DNA of 35,321 nucleotides from Bacteroidia bacterium (GCA_016787445.1 JAEUTQ010000026.1:1-35321), one strand, 5' to 3'. Shown: positions 8,969-17,405, counted from the stretch's first letter. Numbers and translations: made by a program. The notes: generated by a model from the sequence alone, not told the origin.

Positions 8969-10528
8969 GTGAAACTAAATGCAACTATAAAAAAACTGAT
9001 TTGCTTCGCATTTATTTTCACAATAAATAAATTCGTTCGTGCCCAATTTTACAATCTGCCAAACGATTATAGTTTCGGACTTTTAACGGAATCTGTTCTT
9101 GCCAAAAAAGATTCAGCTATTCATAATTCGATTCAGCCTTATATTCCGTTTTTTTCAGATAAATATAAATTTGTAGCCGACTCTCATAAGATTTTTAAAT
9201 ACATTACCGAAGACCGCTTTTTGGATAAAGTTTTTTACGATCACCTTCTTCAGTTCAAATCAAAAAATCAAAAGTATTATATAACGGTCGACCCCTTACT
9301 AAATCTGGAACTCGGACGAGATGGCGAAGACACTTTATTCAGACGCCTTTATACGAACACCCGCGGAATTATTGCCGCCGGAAGCGTTGGTAAAGATTTT
9401 TATTTTGAAACCATGTTTGCGGAAAACCAATCGATGTTTCCGAATTATGTAGAAACCTTCAGCAGAAATGCAAAGGTTGTACCCGGACAAGGCCGGTGGA
9501 AGGTGTTTAATACAAGAGGATTTGATTACTCTTTTTCTTCAGGATTTTTCTCTTACCAGCCATTCAAAAATTTAAATATTCAGGCCGGACATGGAAAACA
9601 CAAAATAGGACATGGTTATCGTTCTTTATTGTTAAGTGATAATGCTTTTAATTATCCATTCGTGCGAATTACTCAACAATATTTTAAAGGCCGCTTGCAA
9701 TACACGAATTTGTATGTTTCGTTAATGAATTTGATTCCTGCCAGTGACAAAACTGTTCCGAACACAGAGCCCTTATTTCAGAAAAAGGCTGCCTCTTTCC
9801 AATATTTAAGCGCCAATCTTGCCAAATGGTTAAACGTAGGATTCTTTCAGGGAATGATCTGGCAGGTTCCTAATAGGAGAAACAGACAGCAGTTCGAGTG
9901 GCAATATTTTAATCCAATAATCTATACCAACCTAGCCTATTATGGATTAAACAACAAGAATAATATTTTGATTGGCGCCGACCTCAACTTAAAGCTGACA
10001 AATAGTATTAGTGCTTATGCGCAAGTAATGGTCGATGATTTAAGTAATAATAACTCCATTGGAAATGGTTACGGCTACCAATTCGGGTTAAAATACTTTA
10101 ATGCATTTAAAGTAAAAAATCTCTTTCTGCAGGCGGAATATAATACTGTTACAGAAGGTTCTTATAACAGTCCGGTTACAACCGACACCGCCAATCAATC
10201 TTATTCCCATTACAACCAACACATTGGATTTACACCCGGAAACGGACAAGAACTGCTTTTTGTACTTGACCAGAAAATTAAGCGCTTTAGCTTAAATGCT
10301 CGATACCACTATCAGTTTATAACATTCAATAATTATTCGTTATATAACAACAATATTGTAAATTTAAGGCTAGGTTACACTATAAACCCGTCCTATAACA
10401 CAAATATCAGTTTAGGTTTGATGTATCGCGACCAGGAATTTTATGGTTTTAACGATTCATCCAATAAAACAGCCTATGTATATTTAAGTTTTAAAACGAG
10501 TTTATACAACGCATATTTTGATTTTTAA
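8969..10528 (+). CDS. Wzi/RemB-like outer-membrane beta-barrel protein, copy 1
   Basis: The protein is about 519 residues, with a signal peptide ending near VRAQ. The start has no ATG: GTG at 8969 is preferred, and TTG at 8966 is the alternative. The body is rich in alternating aromatic and polar residues, as in outer-membrane barrels, and ends with a phenylalanine (YNAYFDF), typical for barrel insertion. It resembles the capsule-assembly protein Wzi and the flavobacterial gliding protein RemB. Diagnostic blocks shared with the second copy at 11603 are GKHKIGHGYRSLLLSDNAFN near residue 210 and a later WQYFNPIIY. Wzi anchors capsular polysaccharide at the surface and RemB affects motility; which applies here is unknown. 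Its stop is fused to the next start (TAATG). Confidence 0.75.
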   Translation: MKLNATIKKLICFAFIFTINKFVRAQFYNLPNDYSFGLLTESVLAKKDSAIHNSIQPYIPFFSDKYKFVADSHKIFKYITEDRFLDKVFYDHLLQFKSKNQKYYITVDPLLNLELGRDGEDTLFRRLYTNTRGIIAAGSVGKDFYFETMFAENQSMFPNYVETFSRNAKVVPGQGRWKVFNTRGFDYSFSSGFFSYQPFKNLNIQAGHGKHKIGHGYRSLLLSDNAFNYPFVRITQQYFKGRLQYTNLYVSLMNLIPASDKTVPNTEPLFQKKAASFQYLSANLAKWLNVGFFQGMIWQVPNRRNRQQFEWQYFNPIIYTNLAYYGLNNKNNILIGADLNLKLTNSISAYAQVMVDDLSNNNSIGNGYGYQFGLKYFNAFKVKNLFLQAEYNTVTEGSYNSPVTTDTANQSYSHYNQHIGFTPGNGQELLFVLDQKIKRFSLNARYHYQFITFNNYSLYNNNIVNLRLGYTINPSYNTNISLGLMYRDQEFYGFNDSSNKTAYVYLSFKTSLYNAYFDF

Positions 10529-11622
10529 TGGTACTTCTGATTTTAGTTTTCATAACGGCTTTTGTTGTGGTATTATATACCACACCGGCGCTTATTAAAG
10601 TTGCCATTCTCAAAAACCTTATTGATTTGCCATCAGAAGATCGGAAAATTCATAAACGCGCCATTCCTACCATTGGCGGAATTATTATTTATGCAGCCAC
10701 TTTGTTTTCTTTTTCCCTTTGGTTTAACATCGATGACTTACATGACTATAGCCAAATCTATGAGTCTGTAAAAGAATTTAAAATCATTATTGCTACCAGT
10801 TTAGTTTTGTTCTTTGTAGGTGTTAAAGATGATATTATTGGTACAGCGCCGGTAAAAAAATTATTTGCACACGTAGTTGTTGGGCTCATTCTTATTTTAA
10901 TGGGCGATATACGCATCACCGGGCTACACGGTGTGTTTTTTGTAGAGAGAATTCCTGAATGGGGAAGTATCTTTCTTTCTCTATTTACTTACATTGTTGT
11001 TGTAAATGCCATGAATCTTATCGATGGCGTTGACGGTTTAGCAGCTGGAGTTGGTTTCTTAGCCACTACTTTTTTTGGCACTTGGTTTGTCTTCGCCAAT
11101 GAATATACTCTTGCTTCTTTATCCTTTGCTTTATCCGGCGCTTTACTCGGCTTTTTAGTATTCAATTTTTCTCCGGCAAAAATATTCATGGGCGATTCAG
11201 GTTCCCTCATCATCGGAATGTTCATTTATGTATTAAGCACAAAGCTAATTGAGTATCCTGTTAATCGATTGGATAATTTTTGGGTACACATCTCAAACTC
11301 TGTGTTTGCCATTGCAGCATTAGTTTATCCTTTAACAGATACGTTGCGTGTATTTGTGATTCGAACAATAAAAGGTCAATCACCATTTGAGGCGGACCGC
11401 AATCACATTCATCACCGCTTAATCGACTGTGGGTATTCGCATGCTAAAACAGTAATTGTTATTTATATTTTCAGCATCGTTACTGTTGGTGTTTCTTTAC
11501 TGAGTTATTATTTAAACCCTAGCCTTTCTTTATTGGCCGTATTAGCCTGTAGCGGAATTTTTATTTTGTGGGTTATTTACGCAAAATCAAGGTCAAAAAA
11601 AATTGAAGAGCCTAAAGAATAA
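10528..11622 (+). CDS. WecA/MraY-type undecaprenyl-phosphate glycosyl-1-phosphate transferase
   Basis: This integral membrane enzyme transfers a sugar-1-phosphate, usually an N-acetylhexosamine, from UDP-sugar to undecaprenyl phosphate, starting synthesis of a surface glycan. The 364 residues contain about ten to eleven hydrophobic segments and all family motifs: VGVKDDIIG with Asp101 and Asp102, NLIDGVDGLAAG at 163-174 with Asp166 and Asp169, FMGDSGS at 220-226 with Asp223, and ADRNHIHHRL at 289-298. The histidine-rich loop fits the WecA/TagO branch and not MraY of peptidoglycan. The sugar cannot be named. The gene is tightly packed: TAATG overlap with the barrel gene before it, and a 20-base overlap with the barrel gene after it. 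Confidence 0.9.
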   Translation: MVLLILVFITAFVVVLYTTPALIKVAILKNLIDLPSEDRKIHKRAIPTIGGIIIYAATLFSFSLWFNIDDLHDYSQIYESVKEFKIIIATSLVLFFVGVKDDIIGTAPVKKLFAHVVVGLILILMGDIRITGLHGVFFVERIPEWGSIFLSLFTYIVVVNAMNLIDGVDGLAAGVGFLATTFFGTWFVFANEYTLASLSFALSGALLGFLVFNFSPAKIFMGDSGSLIIGMFIYVLSTKLIEYPVNRLDNFWVHISNSVFAIAALVYPLTDTLRVFVIRTIKGQSPFEADRNHIHHRLIDCGYSHAKTVIVIYIFSIVTVGVSLLSYYLNPSLSLLAVLACSGIFILWVIYAKSRSKKIEEPKE

Positions 11623-13204
11623 AATAGTTTGTCTGTTTGTTTTACTTTTAACAAGCCTTAGTTCTTCTTCGCAAGAAAACCCCATTGCGCGTAATATATT
11701 CTTGAATGGCGAAACTTCACAGGTTATTGACGAATGGAGTATTAGATACCCCAATAAAGAGTTTCATGCGAGTTTTAAACCTTATTTATCTAATTCCTTA
11801 ACACAATTTCATGATTCGTGTGTGGGCTATCATCACTATACCATTAAAAATTTCTTCCTGAGTAAAACTTTTAATGAAGGTCCGTCAAAAAGAAATCAAT
11901 ACAATTTTCAATTTCTGCCACTTGTTGATTTGCAAACAGGCTTTGATGTTCTAAATAATAAAAATGTAAACGAACTAACTGGCGGTTTACATGCTAAACT
12001 AAACATTAATGATGATTTTACATTGGAAGGAACTGGATTTGCCGGTAATGTAACCTATCCGTTTTTTACCGATACATTCATTCAAAACACGAAGCTTATT
12101 CCGGGATTGGGAATGGCTTATCGTTCAGGTAATTCTTACAATTACTCCAATTTCAGCGGCTCAGCATCCTATTCGCCCAATAAGATTTTTAATTTGCAAA
12201 TTGGTAATGGTAAACATTTTATTGGCGAAGGCTATCGTTCCCTCTTGTTGTCGGATGTTGCAAATAATTATCCATACTTCCGTATTAATTCGCATTTCGG
12301 AAATGTTCAATATAGCGTGTGGTATACATGGATGTATGATATAACCGGTGCAAATGGCATCAAATCGAAGTTTCAAAACAAATATGCTACTATGCATTAT
12401 TTAAGCTGGAACCCATTCAAAGTGTTTAATATCTCCATATTTGAAAATATTATTTGGCAAGGAACGGAAGCTAATCGTGATAGAGGGTTTGATGTAAATT
12501 ACATTAATCCAATTATCATGTATAGGCCGCAAGAATATTCTGTGGGCTCTGCAGATAACGCGTTTATCGGAATCAACTCTTCATTTAGATTATTTAATTG
12601 TCTGAAGCTTTACGGACAACTAGCCTTAGATGAATTTCTATTGCGTGAGATTCGTGCCAGACGCGGTTGGTGGGCAAACAAGCAAGCCTGGCAATTGGGA
12701 TTAAAATATGTAGATGTGTTTAAAGTTCGCGGATTAACATTCCAAGCTGAATACAATGAAGTAAGGCCGTACACTTATACTCACGGTTCTGTCGCTCAAA
12801 ATTACGCGCATTACGGTCAGCCCCTTGCTCACCCTCTTGGAGCTAACTTTAAAGAATACTTAGGCTTCTTAAGTTATCGGAAAAACCGGTTTATGTTCAG
12901 CGCGCAAGGCGTGTACGCTATAATTGGAAAGGACACTGCGGGCTCGAACCTCGGTCAAAATATATTTTTATCCTATACAACTCGTCCTTATGAATACGGA
13001 CATAAAACAACCCAAGGTATAAAAACCACATTATTACAGAGTGATATCCGCCTCACCTATTTTGTTTTGCCTCAAATGAATTTGCGTTTGGAATTAGGTT
13101 ACATACAACGCAGCGAATCTACCGATAAAGGTTATGAGCTTCAAAACCCCTATATTTATTTTGGTATTAAAACCAGTGTCTGGAATTTTTACAGAGATTA
13201 TTAA
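11603..13204 (+). CDS. Wzi/RemB-like outer-membrane beta-barrel protein, copy 2
   Basis: This 533-residue protein is a paralogue of the product encoded at 8969. It has a signal peptide (KIVCLFVLLLTSLSSSSQ, cleaved near residue 23) and a barrel-like body ending in aromatic residues (WNFYRDY). Shared blocks include GKHFIGEGYRSLLLSDVANN and FDVNYINPIIMYRP. The start is taken as TTG at 11603 because it directly precedes the basic signal-peptide head (KSLKNK) and no ATG is available; it lies inside the transferase gene by 20 bases. Two such barrels flanking a carrier-loading transferase suggests export or surface anchoring of the glycan made by the operon, but the family is also linked to gliding motility. 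Its stop shares four bases with the recO stop. Confidence 0.75.
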   Translation: MKSLKNKIVCLFVLLLTSLSSSSQENPIARNIFLNGETSQVIDEWSIRYPNKEFHASFKPYLSNSLTQFHDSCVGYHHYTIKNFFLSKTFNEGPSKRNQYNFQFLPLVDLQTGFDVLNNKNVNELTGGLHAKLNINDDFTLEGTGFAGNVTYPFFTDTFIQNTKLIPGLGMAYRSGNSYNYSNFSGSASYSPNKIFNLQIGNGKHFIGEGYRSLLLSDVANNYPYFRINSHFGNVQYSVWYTWMYDITGANGIKSKFQNKYATMHYLSWNPFKVFNISIFENIIWQGTEANRDRGFDVNYINPIIMYRPQEYSVGSADNAFIGINSSFRLFNCLKLYGQLALDEFLLREIRARRGWWANKQAWQLGLKYVDVFKVRGLTFQAEYNEVRPYTYTHGSVAQNYAHYGQPLAHPLGANFKEYLGFLSYRKNRFMFSAQGVYAIIGKDTAGSNLGQNIFLSYTTRPYEYGHKTTQGIKTTLLQSDIRLTYFVLPQMNLRLELGYIQRSESTDKGYELQNPYIYFGIKTSVWNFYRDY

Positions 13205-13917
13205 ACAAAAAGCTCCTTTAATACTGCAGGCGATTTTAAATCATTAAATCCCGCTACGTGCATTTTGTAAAAAGCCAAATAAGATTCAATTAATTCATTT
13301 CTTTCTGCTCTTGAAAAAGGTCTGTCTATTAATCCTTCATTAAGTGATTGCGAAAAAAGTTGCGATTGCAGATTGTTTAATCCGAGAGGAAAGCCCAATT
13401 CAACCGGAGTAAATTTTCCTTCGCGCGTATCAAAATATTTATCGTTTGCCGAATAATTATTGTTTGGCTCAAAGCCTAAATGTTTACTTAACTCCAATAA
13501 AAAATAAATATGCAGATTGGAATACCCTTCCTTTGCTTCATTTAGCCATTTATAAGAATTCACAACAAACGAAAACAACTCTTCGTTACCAACATGCTCC
13601 TTAATGCACTTAATAAGTACTTCGTTCATGAATTGTGCGATGGCAAGTTTTAAATAGTTTCGTGAAATATCATCGTAAACATAAGCTATGTTTGACTCGG
13701 TGAGTAATTGAATATCGCGGTTTTGTTTTAAAGCATAGCTCAGCTCTGTAACCGTTAAGGGTAATACACTGGCGGGCTTAATTTTGGCTTGACTTGATTT
13801 AGTAATTATAGCGGAAAAAGTAAGCAGACCGTGTTGTTTTGTAAATGCTTTAATCACGGCCTTTTTATCGGCATACTTAATGTTTTGTAAAATAATGGCT
13901 TCTGATTTTACCAGCAT
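13201..13917 (-). CDS. recO: DNA repair protein RecO
   Basis: RecO acts in the RecFOR pathway, binding single-stranded DNA and helping RecA load onto SSB-coated gaps. The N-terminus (LVKSEAIILQNIKYADKKA, residues 2-20) is the typical OB-fold start, with an acid-basic helical C-terminal domain. At 238 residues it has the normal size for Bacteroidota. I do not see a zinc-binding cysteine cluster, which many RecO proteins in this phylum also lack. It follows porZ by one base, an arrangement seen repeatedly in the phylum as far as I recall. The stop codon overlaps that of the convergent barrel gene over TTAA. Confidence 0.88.
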   Translation of the reverse strand: MLVKSEAIILQNIKYADKKAVIKAFTKQHGLLTFSAIITKSSQAKIKPASVLPLTVTELSYALKQNRDIQLLTESNIAYVYDDISRNYLKLAIAQFMNEVLIKCIKEHVGNEELFSFVVNSYKWLNEAKEGYSNLHIYFLLELSKHLGFEPNNNYSANDKYFDTREGKFTPVELGFPLGLNNLQSQLFSQSLNEGLIDRPFSRAERNELIESYLAFYKMHVAGFNDLKSPAVLKELFV

Positions 13918-13918
13918 T

Positions 13919-16231
13919 TTAGTTTAAAACCAGGATTTTTGTAACGGCCGACGTACTGCCGTCAGCTAATGCGCAATAAACTAAATAAACTCCGGGAGAA
14001 ACTTTTCTTCCGGCAATATTCTTTAAGTTCCATTCGATTTGACCACCTTGTGATTTTGTTTCCCAAACTAAATTACTGTTAAGATCAGTGATTTTTACTA
14101 CCGATTCATCCATCAAGCCGCGCACATAAACATTTCCATTGTAACCCGGCTTAACAGGATTTGGATAAGCATGTGCGGTATTATAATTTTCCTCTCCTTT
14201 TACAATTACTGTACGATAAGATTGAATGCCCTGGTCGGAGCCAATAAAAACATCGCCGCTTTCCTCATTATAAGAAATGTCATTGATTAAATCAGAAAAC
14301 AATGGACTATTATCTTTGGTGAAATGAAATATTTGTTGCTGTCCATCAGGTGAAAAACAAAAAACACCGGAAGCTTCCGTTCCAATCCACTTTCTGTTTG
14401 CTCCATCAACCGCAATTGCTGTTACTTTTTCAGTCTCTAATAAAATTTGAACATGGCCGTCTTGTGTAATTAATATCTGCTGGCAATCAAAATTACCACC
14501 TTCAAAAATATTTTCAGGATTATAAAACACTGCAACGCCTTTAGAAGTTCCTATCCATATATGTCCGTCCTTGTCTTCAGCAATGGAATGCACAAATGGA
14601 TCAGGAAGTTTTCCATTGCCCTCAGCTGTCGAAAGAAACTTATGATTACTTGTGTTTGGGCTTGCGTAATTATTATTCTTATAAACACAAATTCCGTTTC
14701 CTCTAGGAAATAATACCCACACCTGTTTGTTTTTATCTGCTAAAACGCGTGTAACGTAAGGTGCAATGGAGCTAAAATTAAAATTTTGAAAAGTGCCATT
14801 TGGTTTTCGAACAGTTAAGAAATTTTGTACGTCACTGCTTCCAATCCACAAATTTCCATCCTCATCCATTGATAATCCTGCCGTACGATGCCAATTAGGA
14901 AAACCGGCAAGAGTTGGAATAGACGCGTTAATGCTGTTGTGTACTTTTACAAGTTGTCCGTTTTGATATTGACACAATCCTTGTGCCCAGCTGGATGACC
15001 ACATTCTGGTTGGATCTTTCCGGTCAATAAGTGCAAAGTTCTGATCCAGGATAGAATCATAAACGGTTTCTTTTATGTAAGTCCAGTTGCCGTCGCTTAA
15101 TAAATTGATTCCTTCACGTGAAAATTTAAGCGAGCCTGTTTCGTCCATTTTTGTTGGAGAAGTAACAACTTTTCCATCGAACACATCGATATTGCTTACA
15201 AAATTACTGTGAGTACCATTTACGTAAATCTTATTATTCGGATAAAACGGATATGGCCCTGCACTTTCAATAAATCCTTGCACTTTATCTGCAATCCAAT
15301 ATTTTGGTTTTGAAAACTCAATGTAAGCATCCATTATGTTTGAATATCCAAAAGCATAATTGGTTATGTATGCCGTTCTCACCTCAGAAGAGTTGTAAAC
15401 CTCAAGCCCATACTGATCAATTAAAACTAAATTGTTTCCGTTAGGAAGCATTTTACGCACATAGTAAGGAAATGTTTTGATTGTGTCTTTTTTCCAGCTT
15501 ACTCCTGAATAAGAATACAAGGTGTCTCTGTTTACTGTTCCATTAGCCGCGTAAGGAGAAAAATTAGCTACAATTTTATTTTTGTATTTCACAATTCCGT
15601 TATATGTTCCAGCAGGCACACCACTAATAATTTTCCAGTTTTGATAGTTGTTTAATAAAGTGGCAGTGTTAGCCTTATATAATCCGGATGATGTTGCTGC
15701 AATAACAGTACTATCGGTAAACTCTGTTTGATAAACATTAATATAAGATCCATTAGGGCCAATTAAATAAGTGTCCTTGATTTCTAATTTATCCGTGTCA
15801 AACACAACAATTCCAAACCCGCACGACAAATACGCAAGATTTCCTTTAAAAAGCACCTCATTAATATTCTTCTTTCCCGTAATGCTTTTACGTTTAATAT
15901 CTGAGAAATTGTAAAAATCTTCGCCTTTTAAAATATCTATATTGGCATTATCATAAATTATAAGTAAAGTGTTGTTCGCCGCATTGTAACGCAACAAATG
16001 AATACCTATATCAGACAAACCGTTAGATTTATTAATTAAATCGATTGAATTATCGCTCGTATTGTATTTAAGAAGCCCTGTTCCGTTCGACACATATACC
16101 GCGTCTCCGACCTTTGCAACTGAATTACAGGAGTTATAACTTAAATGCCCTACCCATTGTCCTACTTTAACCTGAGATAATGCAGAAAAAGAGAGTCCTA
16201 TAAAGAATAAAATGAGTGCTTTTCTTATCAT
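13919..16231 (-). CDS. porZ: PorZ-like type IX secretion component with C-terminal sorting domain
   Basis: The 770-residue product starts at ATG 16231 with signal peptide MIRKALILFFIGLSFSALSQ. The next segment, VGQWVGHLSYNSCNSVAKVG, and the repeated strands NDNSIDLINKSNGLSDIG match the N-terminal beta-propeller of PorZ. Two propellers are followed by blocks such as DGHIWIGTSKGVAVF and EDGNLWIGSSD (two-component-regulator type blades). The last 80 or so residues, from AYPNPVKPGYNGNVYVRGL, are a type A T9SS C-terminal sorting domain. In Porphyromonas gingivalis PorZ is a surface protein of the PorUVQZ attachment complex and binds A-LPS. A longer frame reaching 16426 is rejected because its extra part is the antisense of tRNA-Arg. 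recO follows after one base. Confidence 0.85.
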   Translation of the reverse strand: MIRKALILFFIGLSFSALSQVKVGQWVGHLSYNSCNSVAKVGDAVYVSNGTGLLKYNTSDNSIDLINKSNGLSDIGIHLLRYNAANNTLLIIYDNANIDILKGEDFYNFSDIKRKSITGKKNINEVLFKGNLAYLSCGFGIVVFDTDKLEIKDTYLIGPNGSYINVYQTEFTDSTVIAATSSGLYKANTATLLNNYQNWKIISGVPAGTYNGIVKYKNKIVANFSPYAANGTVNRDTLYSYSGVSWKKDTIKTFPYYVRKMLPNGNNLVLIDQYGLEVYNSSEVRTAYITNYAFGYSNIMDAYIEFSKPKYWIADKVQGFIESAGPYPFYPNNKIYVNGTHSNFVSNIDVFDGKVVTSPTKMDETGSLKFSREGINLLSDGNWTYIKETVYDSILDQNFALIDRKDPTRMWSSSWAQGLCQYQNGQLVKVHNSINASIPTLAGFPNWHRTAGLSMDEDGNLWIGSSDVQNFLTVRKPNGTFQNFNFSSIAPYVTRVLADKNKQVWVLFPRGNGICVYKNNNYASPNTSNHKFLSTAEGNGKLPDPFVHSIAEDKDGHIWIGTSKGVAVFYNPENIFEGGNFDCQQILITQDGHVQILLETEKVTAIAVDGANRKWIGTEASGVFCFSPDGQQQIFHFTKDNSPLFSDLINDISYNEESGDVFIGSDQGIQSYRTVIVKGEENYNTAHAYPNPVKPGYNGNVYVRGLMDESVVKITDLNSNLVWETKSQGGQIEWNLKNIAGRKVSPGVYLVYCALADGSTSAVTKILVLN

Positions 16232-16287
16232 AATCCTTAAACGGAAAAAAGTGAAATTTATTATAAAAGTAGTTGAAATAATTGAAT

Positions 16288-16295
16288 TATCTTTG
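16288..16295 (+). promoter_or_regulatory. candidate -7 promoter element for tRNA-Arg
   Basis: TATCTTTG matches TAnnTTTG exactly and lies 53 bases before the mature tRNA. There is no TTG at the usual spacing upstream, so the -33 part is missing or weak. A 7-bp inverted repeat (TTATGCT and AGCATAA, 16303-16325) would sit in the precursor leader. Confidence 0.4.
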
Positions 16296-16302
16296 AGCCC
16301 TA

Positions 16303-16325
16303 TTATGCTCTTTTTTAAAGCATAA
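16303..16325 (+). repeat. inverted repeat in the tRNA-Arg leader
   Basis: The arms TTATGCT (16303-16309) and AGCATAA (16319-16325) are perfect complements separated by nine bases, mostly T. It could be a short hairpin in the tRNA precursor leader or an operator overlapping the region divergent from porZ. Seven base pairs of AT-rich stem is only modest evidence. Confidence 0.35.
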
Positions 16326-16348
16326 ATGATGTTCTTTTTATTAAAAAA

Positions 16349-16425
16349 GGTCCCGTAGTTCAACTGGATAGAATGACAGATTCCGGTTCTGTTGGTTGTG
16401 GGTTCGAATCCCGCCGGGATCACCA
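16349..16425 (+). tRNA. tRNA-Arg (anticodon CCG), CCA encoded
   Basis: All four stems fold. The acceptor stem is GGTCCCG with CGGGATC (one G-U pair), the D stem is GTTC with GAAT, the anticodon stem ACAGA pairs with TCTGT, and the T stem GTGGG pairs with CCCGC around the loop TTCGAAT. The anticodon loop TTCCGGT gives anticodon CCG, reading the arginine codon CGG. The discriminator A is followed by an encoded CCA (16423-16425). The antisense of this gene is wrongly picked up as the start of porZ if the longest open frame is used. Confidence 0.95.
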
Positions 16426-16429
16426 CTAA

Positions 16430-16467
16430 AGCAGAAAGGCTTGGGAATATATCTGAGCCATTTTGCT
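16430..16467 (+). terminator. imperfect long hairpin just after tRNA-Arg, possible terminator
   Basis: The arms AGCAGAAAGGCT (16430-16441) and AGCCATTTTGCT (16456-16467) pair over twelve positions with one mismatch and one G-U pair, around a 14-base loop. It starts five bases after the tRNA CCA end. The run of T after the stem is short, so termination is possible but not certain; it may be a processing hairpin. Confidence 0.45.
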
Positions 16468-16475
16468 ATTAAATT

Positions 16476-16487
16476 TCACTATAGTGA
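16476..16487. repeat. 12-bp perfect palindrome TCACTATAGTGA
   Basis: A perfect 12-base palindrome lies in the gap between tRNA-Arg and the lipoprotein gene, 77 bases before that gene's ATG. It could be an operator for a dimeric regulator. Palindromes of this length are expected now and then by chance in AT-rich gaps, so confidence in a function is low. Confidence 0.3.
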
Positions 16488-16563
16488 TATGAAGTGAACA
16501 ACTAATGAGTTTTGCCTTCTTTTAATTATTATGTAACGACCCTTATTTTGGTCTTTTCTGTTT

Positions 16564-17214
16564 ATGCGTGTTTCATTTGTAAAATTATTCGTTTACTGTT
16601 TTCTTTTGCTTTTTTGTATTGGTTGCAATTTTGCACAAAGTCCGCCACCTATTACCTCGTCTACACCCTGTCCTATTGAGGGCAACGCTAAATCGGACCG
16701 GATAAAAGAGCTAAACAAATTAAAAAACCGTATAGCATTACCCCAAGCTTCTGATTTTGACACAACCATTACTTTACAAAAACTATTAGCAAAAGGGGAA
16801 GATCAAAAACGCTGGAGTTCTTCAAAAGCTGTAAAAGTAATTGGTTACGTTTATAACGTGAAGGTGGGAGGCATTGAAACCTGCAATTGTAAAACAAAAG
16901 AAAAAGATTTGAGGGATACGCATATCGAGTTGGTAACCGACCCGATGAATCCAGACAAATCGCTTCGTTTTATCGCGGAAGTAACACCGCGCTGGAGGCA
17001 GGAAATGAAAAAAAAAGGACTTAACTGGACCACCAGAGCCCTGCGCGACAAGTATTTAGGAAGATGGGTAGTCATTGAAGGCTGGTTAATGTTTGACGAA
17101 GAACATGAGCATCAGGCTCAAAATACCAGCACTCAAGGCAAAAACAATTGGCGTGCAACAGCTTGGGAAATTCATCCTATTACCAAAATTGAACTTACCA
17201 CCCGTCCACGCTAA
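16564..17214 (+). CDS. putative lipoprotein or secreted protein with an OB-like conserved domain
   Basis: The 216-residue product has a hydrophobic N-terminus (residues 5-20) followed by FCIGC with Cys21, a fair lipobox, or alternatively a cut after NFAQ at residue 25. A proline-rich linker follows. The conserved-looking part from about residue 88 to 210 reads as a small beta-barrel: KVIGYVYNVKVGGIETCNC (91-109, with a CxC pair), DTHIELV (118-124), AEVTPRWRQ (138-146), GRWVVIEGWLMFDEEHEH (166-183) and WEIHPITKIE (201-210). The arrangement resembles OB-fold proteins found in many secreted bacterial proteins, but I do not know a function. It stands alone between two tRNA genes. Confidence 0.7.
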   Translation: MRVSFVKLFVYCFLLLFCIGCNFAQSPPPITSSTPCPIEGNAKSDRIKELNKLKNRIALPQASDFDTTITLQKLLAKGEDQKRWSSSKAVKVIGYVYNVKVGGIETCNCKTKEKDLRDTHIELVTDPMNPDKSLRFIAEVTPRWRQEMKKKGLNWTTRALRDKYLGRWVVIEGWLMFDEEHEHQAQNTSTQGKNNWRATAWEIHPITKIELTTRPR

Positions 17215-17273
17215 TAAAATGCCCAAAGAGTCGGTTTTTTTACACTAAAACCCCTAAAAATTAAATTTTTTCT

Positions 17274-17305
17274 TTTGCTTATTTACAAAATACATAGTAA
17301 TATTG
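17274..17305 (+). promoter_or_regulatory. promoter for tRNA-Asn
   Basis: A -33 type TTTG (17274-17277) is followed after 20 bases by TAATATTG (17298-17305), one base away from TAnnTTTG. Both the spacing and the position 21 bases before the mature tRNA fit a Bacteroidota housekeeping promoter. Confidence 0.55.
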
Positions 17306-17326
17306 CAGCCCCAGTTTGGGAAAGAT

Positions 17327-17400
17327 TCCTCCTTAGCTCAGCTGGTTAGAGCACGTGACTGTTAATCACGGGGTCCCTGGTTCGAGCCCAGGAGGGGGAG
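17327..17400 (+). tRNA. tRNA-Asn (anticodon GTT)
   Basis: The acceptor stem TCCTCCT pairs with AGGGGGA (one T-G pair), the D stem is GCTC with GAGC, the anticodon stem CGTGA pairs with TCACG, and the T stem CCTGG pairs with CCAGG around TTCGAGC. The anticodon loop CTGTTAA gives GTT for asparagine. The discriminator base is G at 17400 and no CCA is encoded, so the CCA end must be added by nucleotidyltransferase, unlike tRNA-Arg in this window. Confidence 0.96.
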
Positions 17401-17405
17401 CGACA

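Noticed and set aside
16232..16426. A 65-residue N-terminal extension of porZ, starting MVIPAGFEPTTNRTG
   Set aside because: It is the antisense translation of tRNA-Arg and its leader; the real signal peptide starts at ATG 16231. This is a well-known annotation artefact.
17215..17273. AT-rich symmetrical stretch after the OB-like lipoprotein gene as a terminator
   Set aside because: The possible stem AAAAATT/AATTTTT has no GC pairs and only a one-base loop, so it cannot be told from ordinary AT-rich sequence.
16349..17400. Possible integration sites at the two tRNA genes
   Set aside because: No integrase, phage gene or direct repeat of a tRNA 3' end is seen near either tRNA.
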